From Incurvaria masculella (Eukaryota; Arthropoda; Insecta; Lepidoptera; Incurvariidae): a DNA stretch of 64,000 bases. Where the stretch lies: NCBI GenBank assembly GCA_946894095.1, contig OX335660.1, positions 14,141,001-14,205,000 on the forward strand. The letters run 5' to 3'. The notes under the pieces were generated by a model. That model was not told the DNA's origin and made no database searches. It saw only the letters and a program-made list of their open reading frames with translations. How positions within the stretch are numbered: the first letter of the stretch is position 1; each line of letters opens with the position of its first letter. Below, in pieces: positions 32,748 to 42,982 of this stretch. Both the position numbers and the translations under genes were made by a program.

Positions 32748-33118
32748 ATGTGACTGAACATGGATGGCTAATACCACACCTTCTGTCATGGTATTAGCCC
32801 AACTCACCACATGGGAACTAGGTGCCATGCCAGGACCTTCCTTATATTGCACGGCTACATTGAACTGGATGGAAAACACGGACAATTTTCATTGACGCTT
32901 CGACCATCGTTCATCCAATGCGATGGTACCAACCCGTGCGGGATTAACCCTACCACCTAGTAAGTAAAGAAGGGGACCTACAGTTTAACGTGGAATCCGA
33001 ACCACGGCCAGCCTCTCTCAACGGTCGAATGGTCACCCATCCAAGACCAGACCGGACCCAGCGTTGCTTAACTTCGGAGAGCGATCGCCGAAGTGTCGTG
33101 CCACTGGGCCACTGAGGT
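32748..33118 (-). mobile_element. SINE A body with a 5S rRNA-type head, copy A10
   Basis: The minus strand begins CTCAGTGGCCCAGTGGCACG, then CGAAGTTAAGCAACGCTGGG and GTCTTGGATGGGTGACC, unmistakably 5S rRNA-derived (the internal Pol III promoter region). It then runs directly into the SINE A body: GTGGTTCGGATTCCACG, TACTAGGTGGTAGGG, CAATGTAGCCGTGCAATATA and AGTTCCCATGTGG. Type: 5S-headed SINE (SINE3-like) sharing its body with the tRNA-headed family. Confidence 0.8.
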
Positions 33119-33445
33119 TGACAAATAATCAGTGAATCTAACTGCAATTCCGATAATAACAACCGAGTTGCAACGTCAAAATAGAGCCAACTAACTAAAT
33201 CAGTTACTTTGACTGAGTGAAAACAGTTAGCCTTTAAATGTTACTGTATCTTTAAATAGTTTTGAAACTGTGTGCAATAACTGTTTTCTCTTACTGTTTC
33301 CCTACCAGTGTGAAAACTGTTACGAGCTTAAGTATTTTTTTACGCCTCAGACCGAACGTATCAGGGCAAGGACGATGTCAAAAAAATCCAAAATAATACA
33401 GGATTGTTTCGTCCTGTACTTCCATGACTTCGGGTAATGATTTTT
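33119..33445. other. No gene recognised
   Basis: No supported ORF or repeat. Confidence 0.5.
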
Positions 33446-33712
33446 TAGGGTTCCGGACCCAAAGGGTGAAAACAGAACCCTATTACGGACGGACAGCGGA
33501 GGCTTGCTCCGCTGTCCGTCCATCCGTCCGTCCGTCTGGCACAGAGCTGTATCTCATGAACCGTAATAGGTAGGCAGCTGAATTTTCACAGATTGTGTAT
33601 TTATTTTGCCGCTATAACAACAAATACAAAAAACGTGATTTTTTAGTGTTAAATCTATTGCGATGGTACGGAACCTTTCGTGTGCGTGTCCGAATCGCAC
33701 TTGGCCGGTTTT
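33446..33712 (-). mobile_element. Interspersed repeat B, copy B2
   Basis: Plus strand reads GGGTTCCGGACCCAAAGGGT, GTCCGTCCATCCGTCCGTCC, GAGCTGTATCTCATGAACCG, GATGGTACGGAACC and TCGCACTTGGCCGG. An extra inverted repeat, CAGCGGA...TCCGCTG, lies at 33493-33515. Confidence 0.8.
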
Positions 33713-34009
33713 TAAGTCAATCAGACAATGAGCATGAAGACATTAATTATTTACATTATATTTAAAACATACAGATTTTGTTAAGTTTTCGTTTTCAGCC
33801 ATTCATGCAAACGAACCCATAACATCAGTGTAAAATAACACTTACGGTGTTCAGACTAATAATGGTGGGCAATTGGACGACAATTTCAGGATGGCGAGGC
33901 GGATGGGAGGGATAGTTAGCCTCAAAAAAAATGGATATTATGTAAATTTCACTCACAGCAATGATGCTGACCCGGGTGAGATTAATAAGGAGATTAATAA
34001 TAACCATTA
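33713..34009. other. No gene recognised
   Basis: No supported ORF or repeat. Confidence 0.5.
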
Positions 34010-34067
34010 AGAACGGCCCTTAAGCTATGTTCCACATACAAAAGTAGTTTACTGATCATTTAAAATG
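34010..34067 (-). mobile_element. Foldback element I, copy I1 (left part, split by SINE A11)
   Basis: AAGAACGGCCCTTAAGCTAT then CATACAAAAGTAGTTTACTG equals the reverse of the right end of copy I2. It is interrupted by SINE A11 and continues at 34466. Confidence 0.75.
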
Positions 34068-34465
34068 AGCGGCTCGTAGCCTAGGGGCGCGGGGACTGGC
34101 CTAGCGGACCAGAGGCCCGGGTTCAATACCAACTTGCACCACTGTCTTTAAGAGTTCGATAAGTGCATTTCGTCACGAACGCGAGCTGCTCCATGGTTCG
34201 GAATCCATGTAAAACTGTAGGTCCCCTTCCCCTACTAGGTGGTAGGGTTTAAGCCCGCCCGGGTTGGTACCATCGCATTGGATGAAAAGATGGTCGAAGC
34301 GGCAATGAAAAATTGTCCGTGTTTTGCCACCCAGTTCAATGTAGCCGTGCTCATAAAGGGAAGGTCCTGGCATGGCACCTAATTCCTTCGGGAATGTGGT
34401 GTATTGGGCTAATATCATAACGGTAGTTGTGTGGTATTAGCCATCCATGTCAGGTCGCATAAAAA
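34068..34465 (+). mobile_element. SINE family A, copy A11, inserted in element I1
   Basis: Nearly intact: head GAGCGGCTCGTAGCCTAGGG, B box GGGTTCAATACC, full body, and a tail of nine A after GTCAGGTCGCAT. It is close to A4 and A12, so it is probably among the younger copies. Confidence 0.85.
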
Positions 34466-34772
34466 AAAAACCACGGTTCAAATTTTGATTGATATTTGGT
34501 ATATTAATATTCGACGATAAATATGTCTGCACGCTTATGTTTTGCTGCAAAATCTAAAGCAATTCAAATAACAGGCGAAAGAAAATCATCATACATATTT
34601 TCTTTTCTCTGTTGTGTGAGACAGGAAACATTTTTCGAAAAGGCAAACACGTGCAGACATAGATATTTGCTGCTTGATATTAAATACCAAATATCAAGCA
34701 AATCGGAACAGTGGTTTTCAAATTATTATTAAAAAGCGTTTGTATGGGGAGCGCCATTTTCTGACCTTACAT
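34466..34772 (-). mobile_element. Foldback element I, copy I1 (right part)
   Basis: Continues with CCACGGTTCAAATTTTG, CTTTTCTCTGTTGTGTGAGA, CAAATATCAAGCAAATCGG and TTGTATGGGGAGCG. The arms of I are inverted copies of each other over more than 100 bp. The plus frame 34523-34732 is element sequence. Confidence 0.75.
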
Positions 34773-35273
34773 AAGTAAATAGAGCAGGATCTGTAGTTCG
34801 CATGGGTTCCGACCCATGAAGAAAAAAAATATATTTCAATTTGGATAACATAACACAGGTGTTAATTGTGCTTTCTTTGCTCAAGTTCTTTATGCATTTG
34901 TTTTGATTTTTCGTGCTCTGCATGCATCTGCGGAATTTTGGCAAGCTTTTTAGCGCCATTTGAATGATATTTTTTTTCTAAGATTCTACCATGGGAATAT
35001 ATTTCAAAACGCTCACGCTTCAATATATATATATATATATAGCATGTGCATACAGGGCGTAAGCAAGTCCTCCGCTCGAAAACTTATCGGGTGCTTTGCT
35101 CCGGTGAGATCCACGAAGTGTGGAATGGTTCGGAGGTCACTTCATTTATCGTTAACGTAAATTTAAAACCGATACAAAATGCACAATAACAACACAAATA
35201 ATAAATTTTGTGCTGTGTGGTTTCCGACACTTAAAAATAATATAAATGGCCCCACTGCATTTCATCCCGTGCA
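34773..35273. other. No gene recognised
   Basis: Contains an (AT)n tract at 35023-35041. No supported ORF. Confidence 0.5.
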
Positions 35274-35465
35274 GTTGGTCACCCTCGGTAGTCCAGTTGC
35301 ACGAATCTTCGACGTTCGATATTCGAGGTTAAACAATTCTGGCACGGTCGGGTGCTAGATGGGTGACAGTTCCCCGTCCCCTCCCTAATGAATAGGTGGT
35401 AATCCCTTTGGGTTTGGCATTATTACATTGCGTGAACGATGGATAAAGCGGCAATTTAATTGTTT
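35274..35465 (+). mobile_element. 5S-headed SINE with A-type body, old copy
   Basis: CACCCTCGGTAGTCCAGTTG, TTCGAGGTTAAACAATTCTG and GTGCTAGATGGGTGACAG align in order with the 5S-type head of A10. AGGTGGTAATCCC, CATTATTACATTGCGTGAAC and AAGCGGCAATTT follow as a decayed A body. A second, independent instance of the 5S-head/A-body arrangement. Confidence 0.6.
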
Positions 35466-35550
35466 TGGTTTGTTTAAAATTTTATGGTGCTAACTCTACA
35501 ACAAACACAATCAAAACCACAATCGTTGTTATTAATATATTTTTTGCTTA

Positions 35551-35607
35551 CAGTATGAATATCATAGACAAAGCTGTTTCTTTTATTTGTTTATGATATT
35601 CATTCTG
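35551..35607. repeat. 22-bp-stem hairpin
   Basis: CAGTATGAATATCATAGACAAA (35551-35572) is inverted at 35586-35607 with two mismatches, around a 13-nt loop. No flanking element recognised. Confidence 0.8.
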
Positions 35608-35640
35608 TAGGCAGAAATAATGTTTTATATCCAAAACGTT

Positions 35641-35880
35641 TCACAACCGTATTCCAATGGGAACATCGCTACGGGACATGGTGCGTAACGAAGCAATCCG
35701 CCGACGTACGAGAGTAGTCGATATTGGACACCGGGTGGCTAAACTCAAGTGGCAGTGGGCTGGCCACGTCAGCCGAAGAGACGACGACAGTTGGAGTAAC
35801 CATGTTCTACGCTGGCGGCCGTGGACAGGAAAGCGGAGTGTGGGAAGACCACCCGCCAGGTGGGACGACGACATCATCTC
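35641..35880 (+). pseudogene. RTE-clade LINE ORF C-terminal fragment, split by SINE A12
   Basis: The 75-codon frame at 35657-35884 is the C-terminal region of an RTE-type LINE protein. Residues 14-23 (IRRRTRVVDI), 29-37 (KLKWQWAGH) and 58-69 (GKRSVGRPPARW) are the hallmark blocks. It is cut by SINE A12 after the DDDI block and resumes at about 36298 with KQWFRIAEGRAYWRKL, then a decayed stop region and an ACTGACTGAC-type 3' tail near 36410. The endonuclease and RT domains are missing. Confidence 0.85.
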
Positions 35881-36297
35881 GTAGCCTAGTGGCGCGGGGA
35901 CTGGCCTAGCGTACCAGACGTTTGGGTTCAATTCCGACTTGCACCACTGTATTTCTCTTTCCGAGTTCGATAAATTCATTTCGTCACCAATGCGAGCTGC
36001 TCCATGGTTCGGAATCCATGTATTAAAATTTATTTTGTAATAAAACTGTAGGTCCTCTTCCCTTACAACGTCGTAGGGTTTAAGCCCGCCCGGCTTGGTA
36101 CCATCGCACTGAATGAAAAGATGGTCGAAGCGGCAATGAAAAATTGTCCGTGTTTTCCATCCAGTTTAATGTAGCCGTGCTCATAAAGGGAAGGTACTGG
36201 CATGGCACCTAATTCCTTCGGGAGTATGGTGTATTGGGCTAATATCATAACGGCAGTTGTGTGGTATTAGCCATCCATGTCAGGTCGCATAAAAAAA
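35878..36297 (+). mobile_element. SINE family A, copy A12, inserted in the RTE LINE
   Basis: Starts at TCGTAGCCTAGTGGCGCGGG (a few head bases missing) and ends GTCAGGTCGCATAAAAAAAA. A ~30-bp AT-rich insertion (36019-36048) breaks the body after CGGAATCCATGTA. No target duplication is obvious. Confidence 0.85.
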
Positions 36298-36420
36298 AGT
36301 GCGTCGGCGAAAAGCAGTGGTTCCGTATCGCTGAAGGCCGGGCGTACTGGAGAAAATTGGAGAGGCGTATGTCTAGCAGTGAACCCAAACACGCTGACCT
36401 ACTGACTGACTGTCATCTAC
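36298..36420 (+). pseudogene. RTE LINE ORF end and 3' tail (continuation)
   Basis: GTGCGTCGGCGAAAAGCAGT continues the frame broken at 35880; the minus-strand copy at 48340-48800 has the two parts contiguous. It ends at a CTGACTGACTG repeat. Confidence 0.8.
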
Positions 36421-36759
36421 AACGGCCACCGCTTCATGGCAGGAACCAAGTTCAGATCGAGATGAAATTTTGATAGTGCCCACGTTTGCATGAGCTGGAA
36501 ACTTTGATTAATACTCAAATTGCCTCCCCCTTGGCCTTGTGTAGGAGAACTTGCATGTTTCTAGAATAACCGCGAAGCCACTGCTCTAGGGACAAGAACA
36601 GGCGAGTTTCGTATCATAATAATGGAATTTGGTAAGGCTGGTTTGGAAATTATCGGTTAACAAATTTTCTATGCCGTATTTAGTTTATTCAAATTTTTGA
36701 ACATACATTAAAGTCGGCATATTGGAAGATATACTGAGGGCAGGCCAACAGACATGTAA
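36421..36759. other. No gene recognised
   Basis: No supported ORF or repeat. Confidence 0.5.
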
Positions 36760-37673
36760 TCTAATAATAAATATTATAAAGGGGAAAGTTTGTAATAATG
36801 GATGGATGGATGGATGGATGTTTGTTACTCTTTCACGTAAAAACTACTGAATGGATTTTAATGAAACTTTACAATAATATAGCTTATACATCAGAATAAC
36901 ACATAGGCTACAATTTATAAAGATATTGTGCCCATGGGCTTTAAAACTTTCATGGGGCTGCGAAAACGATGCCGGTAGCGCTACTTCACACCAGGAGGAG
37001 CGGCGGCGGGGGCGGGGAGGGCGGTCCGCCGGGGGCGGGTGCGGGGAGAGGGGGGGCGGGTACGGCTTGGTATTTCCCGCAACTTTAGGACTACTTGGCA
37101 AAATCCTTGAGAACCAATTACTCGATTTAGATGCGGATTGTATCTACGTCTAGCCTGATTCTACTCAAAACTTATAGGCTACATAATATAACGCTTCATT
37201 ACCTGAAGGGTGAGTAGAGAGTGTTAAATTCTTATAACTTGCGAACCACTAACCCGATTTATGTGCGTATTTTATCAATGTATAGGATCTCTGGGAGCAG
37301 TCAGGTTCGAGATGGGTTACTGTTTTCGATGTAGAGGCTAGCTGTGGGTTAGAGTCCACGCAAAACTTACCTACATTACACGTTACTTACTTACTAGGTA
37401 AACAATGTTGCAGTGCAAGTGCAGAAAGGTTCTGGCGGCAAATGCTTTTTTTTAAATAGCCACCAAATGTCAACGAAGCTCTAAATGGGAATTATTGGAT
37501 GTTACTCACTAAATCATGCTATTTCAGCTCGAACGATCTTGATTAAATTTGGTAGATGGATACATTGTCCTGGACCAGTTTGACCCTATTTTGGACCAGT
37601 CATGTGGGCTACTTTTTATCCATAAAATAATTTAGCCGACACTAACCCGAGCGGAGCCGGGTACCGCAGCTAG
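36760..37673 (+). mobile_element. Non-autonomous Helitron, 914 bp
   Basis: 5' end TCTAATAATAAATATTATAA after a flanking A; 3' end CCCGAGCGGAGCCGGGTACC then GCAGCTAG before a flanking T. These are the A|TC...CTAG|T boundaries expected of Helitrons, with a hairpin-like GC block near the 3' end. A GGAT microsatellite lies at 36797-36819 and an unusually GC-rich insert at 36985-37070. It encodes no Rep/helicase. Confidence 0.75.
36985..37075. other. GC-rich insert inside the Helitron
   Basis: GGCGGGG/GGGCGGG-rich, purine-biased. Frames are open on both strands, neither conserved by any visible motif. It may be captured DNA or an expanded G-rich tract. Confidence 0.5.
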
Positions 37674-37907
37674 TATAGGTATATTTCTGAGAAAAATTAA
37701 AAGATAAAGACGCATAGACAGCGCCAACATTTCAGGCGTGGTTATAAACTTGGCCTGAATTAAGGTACTTTGGGATATTTGTGCGCTTTGCAGCAAGTGA
37801 TTTGGAGATGGACTCAATGAGGTGATTAAATAGGATTAAGTATTCGAACACGTACTCCTAAAACTTACATTTCCAACCGAACCCACCCCTATTTTCTTTT
37901 TTTTTAA
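37674..37907. other. No gene recognised
   Basis: No supported ORF or repeat. Confidence 0.5.
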
Positions 37908-38312
37908 GCGACCTGACATGGATGGCTAATACCACACAACAACCGTTATGATATTAGCCCAATACACCACATTCCCGAAGGAATTAGGTGCCATGCCAGG
38001 ACCTTCCCTTTATCAGCACGGCTACATTGAACTGGATGGAAAACACGGACAATTTTTCATTGCCGCTTCGACCATCATTTCATCCAATACGATGGTACCA
38101 ACCCGGGCGGGCTTAAACTCTACCACCTAGTAGGGGAAGGGGACCTACAGTTTTACATGGGTTCCGAACCATGGAGCAGCTCGCATTCGTGACGAAATGC
38201 ACTTATCAAACTCGGAAAGGAAAAGACAGTGGTGCAAGTCGGAATTGAACCCAGGCCTCTGGTACGCTAGTCCAGTCCCCGCGCCACTAGGCTACGAGCC
38301 GCTCATTTTCAT
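37908..38312 (-). mobile_element. SINE family A, copy A13 (near full length)
   Basis: Minus strand: GAGCGGCTCGTAGCCTAGTG, TGGGTTCAATTCCGAC, the full body and a poly-A/T end at 37896-37908. One of the most complete copies. The plus frame 37948-38130 is the antisense-of-SINE frame found in several copies. Confidence 0.85.
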
Positions 38313-40221
38313 TTCTTACCATTTATAATACGAATAACCCTTAGTAGTATCCAGATTCCCGTGAAACCTCAGAGTGTCGGTATCTGATTTTGCTAACGTA
38401 CCGTACGCATTATAAATTCAGTAACATCCACCAGACCTCTGCTGCTGTGTCGATACGGCGAACTTTGTTATTAACTATTAACGTAATTAGCGGTGTGCTA
38501 GTACCAGGCCATCATAAGGCGGGTTGTGTATTGTTCCCGACTTAGCGAAGTTGCCTTGGTAATGCAGCGGCCTCGGGCCCGTCGTCTCCCCGGCCATTGT
38601 ACTGCGGGATTAAAACTTCGGCTGCGCTCTGTGCGCCTGGTACTTTGGCACGTTTTGCAAGGAAATTCGTGTACGTTGCGCGGTACACAAGTTTCGGACA
38701 AGGAACCACTTACGTGCCTGCCTGCCTATGGCACATTTGCTTGTAAACTGTATTTCAAAATGCAAGTCACCGACAACTTTAGTATAGCTCTGTACGTGAA
38801 CAATATACCATATTCTGTTAAGAATTCACCTCTTATTCATGGGATATCAAGTACGAGAGTATCGTAATAGATATGGCAACACTATGCGACAGGATCGTCA
38901 GACGGACTTTCATAGAAAATGCCGCTCTTCTACCACGAACTCGCGTTATAATTTTGAAACCACCTCACGTTGCATTTTGAGTACAGAGCACCGGTGCGAC
39001 ACATTAATTTACGTCGCCAAGACAGAATGTATTCGCATGATAAATGACAGGCGGCGTTGCCAGACCGCAGATTTCGTGAAACCGCCCACCTGGCGCGACT
39101 TACTGTTGTCCCAGGAGTAGAGTGCACACACATTAGGGCGCGACCACACGGAGGCGAATGTTGCCGTGCCGAGAGAATTTACGTATGTATCGAGGTGCTG
39201 AAGCTCGTAATGATGAAGAACGACGTTGGAATTATAAAGTGTATCATTAAACTGTTAATGGGTAAGATTTTTCTATTTGTTCAAGAAATTAAAACAATGA
39301 TGTTTGCTAAATATTTTAAAAACAAATGCAAATTATAGAACCTAATATTAATTTAGTCTAAGAATATTGCTGGTTTAAAAACCTGTACTTGATTGATTGG
39401 TTTGTTAGGTTGACGCCTTTAGAACACCGATGACGCCGCTAAACGGGAAAGCGAAATGTTAGAAAAAAGCGATATTTTGTCCGAAAAGACAAACAACGTA
39501 CATCCGCTGGAAACTTCATAGGGCGTCCAAGTGAAACAAGTATCGCGAGTAACGGCGAAATTGCACAGACCGAGGCGCGACCATAGGAAATCACAGACGG
39601 ATAGAGCGAGATGCAATATACGAGATACGTTCCTATAGTGTAGGTTAGATTTACCGCGGTTTTACGACTGAATCACACAACAATAATGTTTGAAAAATGT
39701 TTAACGACCGCGGTAACCTCAAAAGTATCATAACAATAATGTTATTTAATTCCGAAACATTGGTTGAAAATGACTAGAATGTTCTCTATAAAAGTATTAT
39801 CGTTCGGACAAGATGTCTTGGCAGACTCACGAACCAACCAAACGCACGTTCTCGCGAGCGGCTAACGTCGCGAGTGTGGAGGTGGCCTTATGCGGATAAC
39901 GCTAAGACTGATGGCTCCGTTGCAGAGCCCCCAAGACGGTAAACAGTGCAGGCAGCTAGGCGTGCCTACTTACAGCGTTGCCAGCGCTCGCTGCTAGGTG
40001 GCGCTGTGTAGGTAAGTGGAGTTGCTGTAACGCGACCAGGTAATGCAGGGATTAAAAGGATTTGGCCGTTTGTACGCCGCCGGCAACCGCTTTGTATGGA
40101 GCATTTAATCAAGAAGTACACTCAGCCAAGTAATGATAGTGCTAGGTCAGTGAAAACGTGGTACAAAATCAATTTATAGTATATTTATTGACTCTACTAT
40201 TACGACGTTTTCATTAATAAA
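38313..40221. other. No gene recognised; several unsupported frames
   Basis: CpG-rich patches lie around 38560-38650, 39040-39170 and 39890-40020. Frames of 113 codons (38526-38867) and 93 codons (38839-39120, 39057-39338) overlap each other in different phases. I see no domain, splice pattern or repeat that supports any of them. Confidence 0.45.
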
Positions 40222-40257
40222 AATATTGGCCTCGTACCTAGGTACGAGGCCAATATT
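40222..40257. repeat. Perfect 36-bp palindrome
   Basis: The half-site AATATTGGCCTCGTACCT is followed with no spacer by its exact inverse, centred on CCTAGG (40237-40242). It can form a loopless cruciform. Neither side extends the symmetry. Confidence 0.95.
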
Positions 40258-40560
40258 CTGGATTATTTTTAGTCATACTGAAATAACACTCATCTAGACG
40301 GTTTCCTCACGATGTGCACTTATCTCCTTTATCGACACGGCATACTGCCAACCGATATAAAACAGACTCCTTTCCACGAACAAGCGCTGACCTAGCCAGG
40401 AATGCTGTTATTTCAAGAATTTAATATTAACTACAAGTTCATGAGGGCCTTCCCAAGCCCTAAACAGTTTCTAAACGAATCAATTTAGAGCTCTACATAC
40501 ACGACTACATGCTCTACAGTAACGACCGCGCGAGACTGAACGCAACATGATCGCGATCGT
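40258..40560. other. No gene recognised
   Basis: No supported ORF or repeat. Confidence 0.5.
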
Positions 40561-40902
40561 ATCATACATACCATCGACGACATAAGTTCGGTCCAGTAGC
40601 ACCCTACGGTCGGGTTTGTTTTGCACATGTGGCGTGCCCCTTCCCCGCAGACCGATCTTCAGGTGGGGCGTCCTACCGCAAACCGCGCGGGCGGTGCGAT
40701 CCTCTCCTCCGCTTCACCTTCGCGCGTTGCGAGCGTTTCAAAGCAATCGCTCTGCGAAGTGCTCTGGACTTTTGAATGCGACCGTATGTATGCTATGCGC
40801 GTATGGTGTGCGTCGTTCTATAAATTCTCCGAATTTGGGCCAAGGAAACAAATCTGTAGTAAGAAAGAGCACTGGCGGAAATTAAAAGATATTCCTCGAT
40901 CC
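40561..40902 (+). other. CpG-rich segment with an open frame before the tandem array
   Basis: A 101-codon plus frame (40621-40926) runs into TTTAAGGTGAGTGTAC, which matches a 5' splice-donor consensus (AAG|GTGAGT). Composition is coding-like at 40620-40800. However, the GTGAGTGTACTT string belongs to the repeat unit and recurs in all five units, so the donor may be accidental. No known domain. Confidence 0.3.
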
Positions 40903-42982
40903 AATTTTACAATATATTTAAGGTGAGTGTACTTGAAATGTAGAGCAACGTTAAGAAGTAATTCCGACGCCGAGACTGCGGCCCAGTCTCGGTGCGCCCA
41001 ATTCACCTCGTCGGAGTTCCAGCCGCCCCGCGGCATCGTGCCCAGAACTGAGTTCCGACCTTAGTTCCGTTCCCGCGGTGGGCTTGCGGCCAGTTACGAA
41101 CCAGCTCTACTATCAGAGATAACATTTGTGAACTCTATGCAGGGGTATTACCGCATTGCTAACCTTTCAGGTACTTGCAGGTTCACGCTGGGATGCATCA
41201 TGTACCCAAAATGGTGCTACACGTCCAGGAGCCTAAATCCACTAATAGATAACTCCATTTTCGAGCGATGAGATAACGCCGGAATCACACAAAATTGTAC
41301 CAAATTGTGTTTTATTTAAATGTTATAATATATTAAACGTGAGTGTACTTGACATGTAGAGCAACGTTAAGAAGTCATTCCAACGCCAAAACTGCGGCCC
41401 AGTCTCGGTGCGCCCAATTTACCTCCAGTCGGTGTTTCCAGTCGCCCCGCGGCATCGTGCCCAGAACCGAGTTCCGACCTTAGTTCCGTTCCCGCGGTGG
41501 ACTTGCGGCCAGTTACGACCCAGCTCTACTATCAGAGATGACATTTGTGAACTCTATGCGGGGGTTTTCCCGCATTGCTAACCTTTCAGGTAATTGCAGG
41601 TTCACGCTGGGATACATCATGCACCCAAAACGGTGCTACACGTCCAGGAGCCTAAGTCCACTAATAGATAACTCCATTTTCGAGCGATGAGATAACCCCG
41701 GAATCACACAAAATTGTACCAAATTGTGTGTTATTTAAATTTTATAATAGATTAAACGTGAGTGTACTTTAAATATAGAGCAACGTTAAGAAGTAATTCC
41801 GACGCCGAGACTGCGGCCCAGTCTCGGTGCGCCCAATTCACCTCCAGTCGTTGTTTCCAGTCGCCCCGCGGCATCGTGCCCAGAACTGAGTTCCGACCTT
41901 AGTTCCGTTTCCGCGGCGGGCTTGCGGCCAGTTACGACCCAGCTCTACTATCAGAGATAACATTTCTGAACTCTATGCGGGGGTATTACCGCATTGATAA
42001 CCTTCCAGGTAATTGCAGGTTCACGCTGGGATACATCACGCACCCAAAACGATGCTACGTTCAGAAACCTAAGTCCACTAATAGATAACTCCATTTTCGA
42101 GCGATGAGATAACCCCGGAATCACACAAAATTGTACCAAATTGTGTTTTATTAAAATTTTATAATATATTAAACGTGAGTGTACTTGACATGTAGAGCAA
42201 CGTTAAGAAGTCATTCCAACGCCGAGACTGCGGCCCAGTCTCGGTGCGCCCAATTTACCTCCAGTCGGTGTTTCCAGTCGCCCCGCGGCATCGTGCCCAG
42301 AACCGAGTTCCGACCTTAGTTCCGTTCCCGCGGTGGACTTGCGGCCAGTTACGACCCAGCTCTACTATCAGAGATGACATTTGTGAACTCTATGCGGGGG
42401 TTTTCCCGCATTGCTAACCTTTCAGGTAATTGCAGGTTCACGCTGGGATACATCATGCACCCAAAACGGTGCTACACGTCCAGGAGCCTAAGTCCACTAA
42501 TAGATAACTCCATTTTCGAGCGATGAGATAACCCCGGAATCACACAAAATTGTACCAAATTGTGTGTTATTTAAATTTTATAATAGATTAAACGTGAGTG
42601 TACTTTAAATATAGAGCAACATTAAGAAGTAATTCCAACGCCGAGACTGCGGCCCAGTCTCGGTGCGCCCAATTCACCTCCAGTCGGTGTTTCCAGTCGC
42701 CCCGCGGCATCGTGCCCAGAACAGAGTCCCGACCTTTGTTCCGTTCCCGCGGCGGGCTTGCGGCCAGTTACGACCCAGCTCTACTATCAGAGATAACATT
42801 TCTGAACTCTATGCGGGGGTATTACCGCATTGATAACCTTCCAGGTAATTGCAGGTTCACGCTGGGATACATCACGCAGCCAAAACGATGCTACGTTCAG
42901 AAACCTAAGTCCACTAATAGATAACTCCATTTTCGAGCGATGAGATAACCCCGGAATCACACAAAATTGTACCAAATCGTGT
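40903..42982 (+). repeat. Five-unit tandem array with dimeric higher-order structure
   Basis: GTGAGTGTACTT marks unit starts at 40923, 41339, 41758, 42175 and 42594 (spacings 416, 419, 417, 419). Units 2 and 4 share variants (GACATGTAGAG, GGGGGTTTTCCCGC), and units 3 and 5 share others (AAATATAGAG, GGGGGTATTACCGC). The 2-3 pair is repeated as 4-5 at exactly 836 bp. Each unit has a perfect 9-bp stem (CCGAGACTG/CAGTCTCGG; decayed in unit 2) and a CACACAAAATT...AAATTGTGTG inverted repeat. The minus frames at 41951-42139 and 42787-42975 are copies of each other by duplication only. Confidence 0.95.

Noticed and set aside
32990..33118. Functional 5S rRNA gene
   Set aside because: Only part of the 5S sequence is present and it is fused to a SINE body; no terminator-like T run follows.
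38526..39338. Three overlapping 93-113 codon plus-strand frames
   Set aside because: Different phases over shared DNA, no recognisable motif, no convincing splice sites joining them.
41951..42139. 62-codon minus frame repeated nearly unchanged at 42787-42975
   Set aside because: The similarity comes from the 836-bp tandem duplication, not from coding conservation; the sister units do not keep the frame.
40903..42982. CRISPR array
   Set aside because: Units are ~417 bp with no repeat-spacer pattern, and the genome is eukaryotic.
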